DNA of 64,000 nt. Source: Branchinecta lynchi (Eukaryota; Arthropoda; Branchiopoda; Anostraca; Branchinectidae). The stretch's first letter is position 1. The number at the start of each line of letters is the position of its first letter. This document shows, one piece after another, positions 47,701 through 59,700 of the stretch. Both the position numbers and the translations under genes were made by a program. Under the pieces are notes generated by a model. It was not told the origin of the DNA, did not search any database, and was given only the letters and a program-made list of their open reading frames with translations. The DNA lies in the NCBI GenBank assembly GCA_023053575.1, contig JAKZAP010000007.1, positions 26,499,464 through 26,563,463 on the forward strand, written 5' to 3'.

Positions 47701-50700
47701 TGTCAACAGAGCGATGTTTTAACGAAAGAACATCCGCTAAACGGCGCTGATTGTTGTGACTCATGGGGCTTACAGGAGTTTCCGGTCTTTCCCGCTTTTA
47801 CTGTCTTTGGTAGGGACGTTCTCTATCGCTATGGTGCTAGAGTCGCTGCTATTCGAGTGTGTGTCGCTTTTTTCCAAGTCATGGCGCTACTCCCTAGTGT
47901 TATTTTGCTCTGGTCTCGACAAAGGCGATTAAACCCTGCCAGAAACAGGATTCTAAACCATTTGAGAAGAAAGATTGGCAGTTGATTCAGCGAAGAGAAA
48001 AAGAAATAATAGTAAAGTTAAATATAATGTTTCTGCTTAAAACCAACTCGAATCCCTATTTCGTTTTTCTCCAAAACGGTTATACCGGGATTCGTAAACT
48101 CCTCTATTGAACGGAATGAATCATATGCGAACAACTAGCCATCATGCTTTGTCAATTATAGACGCCACCTTGTTAACAGTTAAAACTTGCGAATATTTTG
48201 GAGGTCTTGTTTCATTTTTGTTTTCTGACAATCGAAAATGTGTTGCTATTGAGGACAGGAATGACTGAAACTTGTCTCGTATTGACGACGACCCGCAACA
48301 GAGCGTGGGTTTGAAGGAAGAAAAAACTGAAGATCAGATCGGGTTTAAAAAAAGAAAATAAAAATTTCACATTTACACTGAATATCGGGAACTCGCTGTC
48401 TGGCATCAAGCATGCTAGGGACATCTGTACCTCAACTCTCAGTGGACTCCTCGCCGCAATAGCAGAGTTATAACTTTTTTCTCCTAGGATTCTTATCGCT
48501 CTTATTTATTTATTTTATTTTATTTATTTTATTCAATAAAGGAGTAAGCCATACGGCTTGTCGCTCTTGCTAAAGCTATTATCGCTCTTGCACGGCGCTG
48601 GAGTTTTCTCAGGTTCAAGATAGTGTGCTCCGGCACTGCTCACCTGAGATCCCAAGTGTTTTTTTTTACAGTAACAGGTTATCATCAGAGCGGCTTGATT
48701 TCCCTATCAGAAGTTTCATAACAGACACCAGAAGGATGCGCGGTTTCAACAAACAGTGCGTAAGAGACAACACTTGGGATGTTACCTAATTGTGTTGGAA
48801 AACATTAAACGTGCCCCCACAGGCCCATTCGGGCTTTCATGCAGTCATAAGTATCGGCTACATGTATAAAGGATGTTAAGAGGGTTATAAAAGGGGTATT
48901 TATGTAGTTTAGCATGTAAAAGTTGGTTTGTATAATAAAGAGTATTAAACTAAAAACTAAAATGTTATGCAGAACAAGCGTTGCCAGAAGAGCAAAAAAA
49001 AGACAAAAACGTCTGTTGACGTACTTGTTTGTCGTCATGACGTCAGACAACTCAGCTTGTTATGCACAACATTTCCAAACACAACAGACTACATCAGAAG
49101 TGTTGTATGTTACTCATTATCTGTTGAAACCGCGGATGTCGAAACTTCTGGCAGTACGGTCAATGGTCGAAACAGCGAGCGAAAGACAAAATGTTCCGGA
49201 GTCTAGACAAATTGCCAAAAGGTGAAGTATTTACCTGAAGCAGACCTGGCAACCCTCACCAGCGACATCTATGACTCGGGCGAACTGCAGAAGACGTTCG
49301 TAGCCAAAGGAGGTGCGGAGGCCGAGTGCGTGGGCGTCCCGCAGGAAATAGTCCCACTTGTCTACGTCAACGCCATTACGTTTGTTCGCAATGATCTGAA
49401 ACACAAAGAAATCGATACACGGCTTAGATATTAGCTTCGTAGATCAATAGGGTCCAAGTCGTAGAGATGTGACCGTCGAGAGCGACGAAAAAAATACATT
49501 GCGTAACGTCGGCAGTGGCACCATTTTAGTGCTTAGTGGGGGCGGGTCAATTGTTAATTTTTGGCCCGAAAACCCCAGTACAGCCTCAAAATTAGTTACT
49601 CTTCTTTTCTTTTCTTTTCTGCAACGTAGTATCTTTTCCGTTCTTCCTGTCCAATATGATTTGGCCATGTGACTACGCTTCCACTTTCCCACGGTGATGC
49701 TAACGGTCCTAACGTCTAATATTTTAAATTCCTTTTTTTTCAATAACCGACCTATCTAGTTAGCGTCACCTACACTTTTCTCTGTTGCATTTTATTTGTC
49801 TGCGTAAGCTCTGCATTGCGTCGCCGCAACCGTGACGCAGAGACTGCGTAGCTTAGTGTGAAACGCTAACGCGTCAGTGTGAAACGCTAACGCGTCAGTG
49901 TGAAACGCTAACGCGTCAGTGTGAAACGCTAACGCGTCAGTGTGAAACGCTAACGTGTCAGTGTGAAACGCTAACGCGTCACTGTGAAACGCTAACGCGT
50001 CACTGTGAAACGCTAACGCGTCACTGTGAAACACTAACGCGTCACTGTGAAACGCTAACGCGTCAGTGTGAAACGCTAACGCGTCAGTGTTAAACGCTAA
50101 CGCGTCAGTCTGAAAGCGGCTCTACTCGCTGCGTCGATGCATACGGATCAGATTTTTCAGTGAAAAATGGAAGTTTTTGAAGACAAACTGGAGAAAACCC
50201 ACTAACGATGAAGAAAAACTTAGTAATGATGAAAGAAACGAGACCTTGGCATCAGAAACCGAGAAAGGAAAACGTAAATACACATCCAGCGTGAAAGCTT
50301 CTCGCGCGGGTGCGAAAGATACGCTAAGCAACCTGTACGCAGCGCAACGCATACGAAGCGCATCGCAACGACGCGTCAATACAAAAGCGGCTTAAAGCAT
50401 TGTTTAACTAGGTGTAATAACGTATGATACAGCGTATACATATTCCTCTTTTGTTCGGGGCTTGTTCGGGGCGCGCTGTAATAAGTTGTATAAGGAGATT
50501 ATGTCCAAGTTCTATTCTGGCGTATGTAAATCCAATTTGATCGCTTGGTTGGTCTCCGTCAGGCGGCCGAGGAAAGAGCAGCGCCGCCACGGTTGCCACG
50601 GGAAGCACTAAGTTCTGCTTTGTCAGAAGTTGGAGTAACAACTTTTCTTCAAAAGAAAGCATTTTGTTTTGTTGCGACTGCTTCTTCTTAGTTCGAGGAC

Positions 50701-53700
50701 TTATGCTGTCATTCCATTAATTTAGTAGTTTTCTACAATTTAATGGGCGTCAAATTGTACTCATGTACTTCAGGGAGTTGGCTACTAAGAACACTTTTGC
50801 TGATCTTTAGAGTATTCCACCCTTTTATCAACAGTAACCATTAGTTACTATTTCCGTTCCAGCCTCGTGAAAAGCTACGCTGACCGTTCCAGCCTTCTCG
50901 AAATAGTAACTATTTCCTTACAACACTCGGGAGGGTAGAGCGTGTTCAGCCCTTCTAACAATAGCAACTATTAGTTATTGTTCAAACTTCGTAAAAAACT
51001 ACGTTGACCGTTCCAACATTCTCGAAATATTAACTAAATATTCACTTACCATGCTCGGGAGCATAGTCCGTGGTAACTACGCATCTCTGTAACGTGGTTG
51101 GTCGGACTAGTCCGTTGCATGATATCTGATCGAAAAAACGAAAAATGCGTTCCAGCACTTGACACCAAGAAACCAAAAATCGTGACCTCATGCGTGGTAA
51201 CTATGGTAGGTAGGGTGATACACGCTCGTAGTAAGCGTAGCAACTATAATCTCTTTGACGTGATTGGTACGATTACTCCGCGGCACGATATTTTGCTAAA
51301 ACAGAAAAATCTGATCCAGCCTCGATGCCAGGAAGCCAGAATTCGTGAAGTCATGCGTAGTAACTACGGTAAGTAGGGCTCGGAAAATTGTATCAGTGTG
51401 GCAACACTCGGAAAATTGTAAAATTGTATCAGTGTGGCAACACCGGACTTGCATTGATAAGAAGCTTTACTTTCAATTTGAACAAGGGTGTGTGTTAAGA
51501 CATAAAAATTACGCATATCGCTATGCAGCTTGTTACACCTATTTGAACAATGCTTAAAACCCGTATTTGTCCCTTGGTAGTTATGCTGGTTTTGCTGAAC
51601 TTTCGCTTCTGGTCCGCTCCGCCGTCATGGGAAGAAATTGGTTAAAGACCTAATCCAAACATTCTGTTTACCTTCTCTTACTGATCGCATGCCACCAGTG
51701 TATTTATATTTAAAATCATTGCCGGGTTGCTGTTTTGGCTCGAGAAAAAACCCACCCAGAGCGTCTTCTTTTCCAGATGACGAGATTTTCCACCTTTGAT
51801 TAGCAAGGAATTATCCGAATTATTGAGTTTTTTTTTATGTCTTCAGAAGTCTTCTTGATTTTTTTATTTATTTTATTTGTAATAATCAGTTGGCGCATCG
51901 GACGGAATTATTATTCTGATCCTTGGCTCCCTACGCGCCATAACGGCTGTCCCGGATATCCGGCTGCGATTTAACCAAGACCAAATTATTTCAAACCTAG
52001 GAAATTGTATGTGGTTTTTTCTTTAATTTGCTCATTGTTTGACGGGGCGTTTTTTTGTGGTTGTGAACATTCATAGCGGCAGTAAGGATGGTTATCACTG
52101 TCTGTGCGGCAGAAAGACCATATTCTGTGGTCCGCTTTAAGAGTGTGAAAACCGGACCTTTGTGGGTTGAATCGAACTACTTGGACACGCCCTGTTCGTT
52201 CACGGATGTTTTCGACTTCTTCCCGAGCCGCCTGTTCAAGATACCGAAATTCTTATAACAGAATAGATTAAATGTGTTATCTTCTCCATAAAAATCTCTT
52301 GCCTGTCCAACCATTATAATAATAATAATCATATAATAATATATTGCAAAACAAACAAGGCCACAAAGCCTCTACAAGGTTCTTTGCGACTGTTCGCAAA
52401 AACGCCGCTGACTCAATACAACACGAACTAGGATTGTTTGAGGGTGGAATGTATACCAAATGAAACTACTATTCGCAATCTAGGACATTAGGCAACCCGT
52501 GAACGAACTGCTTGTTCTTTACAAGACAAACAAGAATTACCTACTCCTATTTGTACTACAATTTAGCTTCGAGAATGCAAAGCTCCCGCTAGCGTTTACT
52601 TCGAAAGTTTCTTTCCTTTCAATTTCCGACTGAACGTACCTACACCGTAGAAAAAAAATGTGCGGTATTCTGGGATTAATCTTGTCTACAAGAAGATAAT
52701 CTAATCTCCAATTCTGATTAATCTTATCTCAGTACAGATAAGATTAATCCCCGTAGCGCAGTTAACTTTAATCCTTACTCGGAGAAACTTTTCACATTGT
52801 ATAGTTCTGCACAAATTCTTTCTTCTAGCTCAAATATTTTAAGTTTCGCTTTATTCATTATTCGAACTTGTTGCTACGATGCTTGACAGATAACTGAAAC
52901 CGGGTGCGGGGCGGGCTCGCCCGCCCGACCCCGCTACTCGCATCACTGTCTTCACTCATGTATTTTGCTGATTGGCAATGAGCCTTTACTAGGGAATGTC
53001 GGCTAGAACCAGAAAGCGCTTCAGCACCCAAAAAACATAAATCAATTTAAAATGACAAATCGGAGAAAAACTATACTTTGGTGGATTTGGGTCCACAATC
53101 ATTTGGCATACACTACCCAACGGTTGACACAGGCAAAGTCATGCAAGTGCGGCAGACCGACCTCCCCTCGAAATCAATTGTACCGCTAGTAAGTTTGTAA
53201 GAATCCCCTTTTTGGCTGGTGTTGGGTTGCGGGTCTATTTAAAAAGGATTAATTAGGTTGTGATGAACGGCAAAGTGGGATTTGCGGGCGTTCCCAGTTT
53301 AAACTCCGTCCGGCATAAATTACTAGGCCGGAACCGTGGGAGCGGGCGGGGGTATAACTCTTCTTTAGCGTTGGTTGAATGGCTAAGAGTTGGGAGTTAA
53401 AGAGATGGAAGTGAAAGTTGAAACAAAATAAAAAATGAGAAGGTTCCCTACCTCGTAGAGAAAGGCTTTTCCCTTAGGTCTCCCTTTGTAGGGCCAAGAG
53501 TCGACATCGCCTTTCTGCGGCCCAGCTATTAACTCCTTGATGAAAATGAGGTCAATTTCGTTAATTCCGTACGAATGGAAAGCTTCTCGAAGCTGATTCT
53601 TTTCAACAAGGAAGTCGAACATCGCTACGGAAGTTTGCTCGTGCTGCAACAAACAAAATGTTAATCCTGGCTGTATGACTTGTTCCTTTATTTTCTTCCA

Positions 53701-56700
53701 TGAACGAAAGTCTACAAGACTAGAACCACGCCTAAAACATTAAAGTTGCGGATACAGCGTTCGTAGGCTCAATCTGGTGTTTGTAGACCCCTTCAAGTGT
53801 ACCGATTACGATTACAGATTACGACCAAAGTCTCGAAAAGCTCCAACTCCAAAGACTGTCTTGCAGATGCCACGAGTTAACCATGAGTTTTGGTAAACAA
53901 GTATTTATGTCGGGGAAGCACCGATACCTTCTATCACCCGAGGCGCCGCAACCATGTAATAAAAGTTGTATATATATTTATTTATGTATTTATAGCTGTG
54001 CATTTATCTGTAAAGATAAAATACAGCAAATAAACGTTATTTTAAAAAAAAAAAGTAGTTGTTTTTGTTTAGACTCATTTACGCATCTTCAGGGTCCGAA
54101 AACGTCAGTGACGGGATACCTATGTCATCCTGAAGTTTGTGCGTCCGCACGTCTGTTAGCAGGCAGTAGCGCCAAGTCCCAAGCTTCCATGCAGCGGAAA
54201 CCGGCCTTACTCTTAGCGCCGCCTTCTACGCTCATGACATTCAAAGGTAGACAAAACTTGTGGGTTTAGGAAACTTTAGTACGTCTAAGACGCGGTTACA
54301 GGGTAGGTCGAAGGTAGGTTTTGCTGTGTTCAGGATATGGAGTTACCGGAGCCGGTGCTGGTGCAAGACGAATTGAGTCTTAGTAGGGATAAGTCTTGGC
54401 GCTACTCCCTAAGGCGTAATCAAAAGGAACGGCGAGAATAATGGAGTCACTCCACACGGACTCCGCGTACGGAAAAAAAGGAGAGAACACGGGGAACGCT
54501 TCCAAAATGTATTATGATCGTTTTTAATTAACTATACATTACACCAACACCAGCAAAAGTTGTTTCCCCTCCTAATCTGAAAGAGAGTCCTTCTTGATGA
54601 TGGTGATGATAACTGGAGCTTCCCTGGCCGTGGGGACTCGCGGAAATACGGGAAGTCAGTCTCTGAGCAAACAAAAACGTGCGGACTCCTCCAAAGGAGT
54701 CCTCGGGGAACGGCGAGATTACGCCTCTAGTGTTATTTTATTAAATGAAATTTGGTAGAAAATTAGTTTTGGAAAAAAGCAAGCCGATAGATGCTTACCT
54801 TCCATCTGGCTTCAGGATTGGCTTCAGCAACGAAGTGTTCCCAGAGATGAGACATTGGTCCATGCCCAAGGTCATGACAAAGCCCTGCAATCTGGACGCA
54901 TAATATATCGGCTTCAGTGATTCCTAGTTCTGGCTGGCGAGCGTGGATTGTCTCGAGCATCTGACCTCCAAGGTGGCATACCCTGCAATTGAAGAAGGGA
55001 ACTGAAAATAAAATCAAAGAAGGCAATTGTTACAGACAATGTGAGAAGCATTTTTTTTTTTTTTATTTCAAACTAAATCTTGAATATTAAAATTTACTTC
55101 CAAATCATTTCCTACTTTATCTTTACTACCTTTTATTATTTCCCAACATTTTTGAACTTTCATTAATACGGAATCATCCTCACCTTTTTCTTTTTCTTTC
55201 CACGCATAATAACAAAATGTCGATATCATTAATGTCATTGTCCTTTCTCTTTGGTTGTAATAACGATGAATGAATGAATGATTTATCTGCACATTAAAGC
55301 CATCAGGCCATCATGCAACAAAACAAAACAAAAAGTGAACAATCTTATATGCGTATATACACACTAACCCACTCTCAATATTTGTAATTCACTTTGAATG
55401 CTTTATTAACACTAAAAACACAACTTCCCGATCAAAAGAAATCTTTCCGGTGTTTAAAAGCTAACCTGAGGAATTTCCCAACATTTCTTATTCCTTTAAA
55501 ATCTTTACTTCCCCTCATTTTAATAATCCATTTCTTATCAGATCCCCCCACCCTGAAAATCTTCTCCCTTAGTCCCCGTAACTCTCAAATCTCACAAAAG
55601 GTGTCATATATAGGGGTTTGCATAACTAGACGTGACTATCGCCAAGATCAAATAATCACCTCTGTCTTTGGTACAATGCAGCGACCATGAATGCCCCGAC
55701 AAAACTAAGAGGACCTAGAGGTATTTACTGTAGCTTTTTACCCGTCTACTCTACTTCCGTTTTTCGCCGTTGCCCATCGCAGAGGAAGAAAATGCCGGAG
55801 GCGTACTCCGCGCGCTGACCCGCTCTTACGCGCTTTCAAAGAACCAATCAGCTCTGTCTTCTACTTTTCCTCAAGGTGGTTCCACAGCGACACATATAAT
55901 TGTAGAGGTAACAAAACATGTGGCGCGAAGCTACTAACCTCCGCTCGTTCACAGCGGAAAAGGCACGGGAAAATACTCACTCTGCATAGTCATGGTCCAG
56001 AAATAGGGAGACGGAGGTTCTATCTGCTTATCTGTTCTTGCCATCACGCTGTCACTTCCCATTCATATTTGTGCCGAAACGCAGATTTTGTATAAGACAA
56101 GTGATGGACAACAATTTGTCAGACGTTGACTGGTAGTCGGCGTGTCGGAACAATAAAAAACAAATCTAGCGTAGGAGGAGTTGTAGCCCAAAAAGTCAGA
56201 AACCTGATTTTTTTTTATAGAAAAGATGCTACACGGGTTTAAAAATAAGAGGTTTGCTTTACAGGTTTGTAATGATTGCAGGTTCGTTTCCTTCCCCGAC
56301 GTTGACCCAGAGGATTGACAGCCTGACAGGACCCTTGCCCAGAAGGGCCGCAATATCGCTGACGAAGAATCATAGCTGACGTATCCGGTGTATACCGGAA
56401 TATATGTTTAAAAGTCAGCTTGGGCTCAAAGAATATTAACATTTGGGGGGCCCCCCGCCCCCCTCATACGTGACACCCCTGCTTGGGAGTAGAGCCAACT
56501 CTTCAAAAATGTTAAACACACTCGAATAGCAGCGACACTAGCTAGAAAGCAGTTCAGTTGTGCACCAGCGCTTTCTCTGATACCTCCGTATTCCAGGCAG
56601 AGCCAAAAAAGCACAACCTCCCCTGTTTCCTCAATGTTTGCAGACTGTATCGTAGCTGTACTGGTCATTTTCTAAGTTCGACCTATAAATGTCACGGGCA

Positions 56701-59700
56701 CAGTGAGCGCGCTACAAGTATGGCCCGTCTCCGATGCATGGAAAGCATAGGCCTTGGCGCTACCCCCTAGTGTCATTTTGCTATTGACTCAGGGTCCTAC
56801 AGCAACAGGACCGGTCTACCACAAATCCTTGTTTGTAATAGCCTATACTAAATGCCGGTTACCAACAAAATACTGATGAATAAAGTGACGTTAAGAAAAC
56901 AACAATCTGAATTCCCTCATGGCAGTCCATAAGGGATAAGGGGACTATCTTTGAATGTTAAAGCAGATCAGAGTTAGGGTACTCAGGATTAAAAAAAAAA
57001 AAAAGATCTGTTTGTGAAACTATGTATATACTCAACCTCTGGCAGGCATATCCAAAGCCTAGAGATTTGTGTGAGATGGAACTGGTTCTATGAAATGTTT
57101 GTCTACATAAAACCATTATTGTTGTCCTTGTGTTTGTCTGGCATGCCTCAAAAAGTCTACCCAAATGTCTGCCAGACATTAGTGTTGCACACTATAAATA
57201 TTGCCAATTTGGCTCCCTAGATGGCACCAAAACAGATGTATCATTGCTAATTTAGTCTCACTGATGCACCCTCTAGAAAAATCTGAAACAAGTTGCATAA
57301 AAGAATTGGTGTCTTTGAGTTCTTATATCCTCTATATGTCTTCCAGTCTTGAAAGTTGGTGTGATTTATTTTATTTTCTTGTTTTTCTTTATATATGGAA
57401 TACTCTATATGACCAAGTCCAAAACTAGCCAGTGAAGGACGAGAAAACGTCTCAAGCGACTCAAACTCAACTATTCAAATCCTGTGTCAAACAATCACGG
57501 CGATCCTCGGGAGCAGCTGTGATACCCGAGGTGATACCGCTTCTGGCTATTCCGCTGTACTCCCACTTCTCCTGATTTATCAGGAGATCTACGTTTTTGT
57601 TAGGTCTCTTACTGATTTATTTTTGAGTCTCCTGATCTACTGATATTTCGCTATTCTACCTAATTTTCTCCTGACTTCTCCCAATTTCTCCGAACCGCTA
57701 CATATTCTTGATTATTTTTTTGTCGAGCATGGCATGGAGGCTGGAACTCATCACCGAAGCTAGAATCTGGATGGAAATAGTTAAACTTGGCAGGAAAAAG
57801 CTAACTTAAGAAAAAAATCTCGCCTGCGACGCTCACTTTATGTGATCATAGGTAGTATAGACTAGACTACAGTAGCTGCTGCGACCCGAACGTCGCTCCA
57901 TCCGATTTCTGGAACTTCTTAAGAGTCTTGTATTTAATCCACGGTAAATGATAGAATTTGTAAGAGCAGCAGTTAAATTTTAGCCTACAGGAGAAAAAAA
58001 AATCGGAGTTCGAAAATTTTCGCATGCGGCGCTCGATTTAATACTCTCTTCGGTATCATAGATAAAAGTTGTTAATACAATACTCTTGATGACTATCTCT
58101 CTTTACCGAATACCGATGCATAAACTCCGGCCTCTCCGGGTTTCTCGCGGAAGAAAGGCAGAAGTGATGTCACAGCTGCTGCCAAAGATCGCGGCGATTG
58201 ATTGACACAGGATTTGAGTCGCTGAGTTTGAGTCGTACGGACACGCTTACTCCTTCTTCCTGAGGATCGCTGGCGTGTTTTGGACTAGGTCATATAGAGT
58301 ATCGTGCCAGGCAATAAATTCTCCAAGTGGGCTTCGCCAAAACGCCACCTAGTAGTTGGCTTATCGTCTTTCATGCTGCCCTTTAATGTTACTCTACCTA
58401 CATTATCCTTTCTGTTCTTTTCTCAATTTCTAGGATCCGGTAAAATTTGTTTAGAGATTTTGTCAAATTTGGCTCTGCACCCCCCCCCCCCCTCCCAAAC
58501 GAAAATTCACTTGCGACGCCACTGCACGCTACACCTATACTTTGAGCATTCCCTCTTTGAAATATATCAGAATCAGAATCATTCATTGACACTGGCGCTT
58601 GGGCTTACAAATTAAAACAGGACACAAATAAGAACAGAAACTTCAGCACTTATTAAACACTGACGTGTAATACGGAACGAACGTGTTTGAAAACCGATTT
58701 TTTCGGGTGGTAGGTGGTACCAGTTTTTCTTTGTTTTTAGACCTAGTGTCAACTCGATCCGACATGACCGGTGGTAGTATGGCCCTATGTTTGTCACTTC
58801 CTAGAAGGAATTGCCCGAATTTGCATATCAACCATATATACAAATTTCATCCTAATATCTCCTTATAAACTTCTGACTTCTAGAACTTCTTATAAATCTC
58901 CTGTTGTTGTTTTTTACTGAATCTTGAACTAGGTCGACATTTTTTCAATATTCTTCGAGTGGAAGCACTAGCTGTCACAAGTGATTTTCTTAAGAGAGTA
59001 ATGTTCCTTCTTAGAGAGGTGTTAACTCTTTTTGAGTTCCTGAACTAGCAGTTTGGAGCATTTGGAATGTTGGCAGTTCCCTAATTCGTATGTTGATTTT
59101 TTCTTACACAAATAAATCAATGCAATCTAGCACTCAAGCTTCAAGCAGGGAGCTCTGCAACCCATCTGCTGCCTTTTTTTATTTTCTAATTGGGACATTG
59201 ATTTTTCTAATCGGGTATTTCTGAATTTCTCCTTCAGTTAATTCATCCTACTCCTTACTAAATAGGCTATTCGTCCACTTTTATGGGCAACAAGTTAAAC
59301 GCTTAACTCCAAACAGATTAATAAATAAAGTTCAACAAATCAATTCAAGTCTACTGAATAGGGCCTACAGTATACTCTATATTTTACTACAGTAAGATCG
59401 TTGGTACAGAGCGTGTTCCACCCTTCTAACAATAGTTACTATTGGTTACTATTTCCATTCCATCCTTACGAAAAGTTACTACGCTGACCGTTCCAACCTT
59501 GTCGGAATAGTAACTAATAGTTACTATTTGCTTACCATGCTCGGGAGCGTAGTAACTACGCATCTCTGTAACGTGACTGGTCGGATCCACCCCTGGCGTG
59601 AGATCCTGCTGGAAAATAGAAAAATCGTTCCAGCCTTGACGGCAAAAAGCCAGAATTCGTGACGTCATGCGTAGTAACTACGGTAAGTAGGGTGGAACAC

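Noticed and set aside
49856..50112. Regular short repeats that could suggest a CRISPR array
   Set aside because: The units are adjacent with no spacers and the genome is animal; it is a minisatellite.
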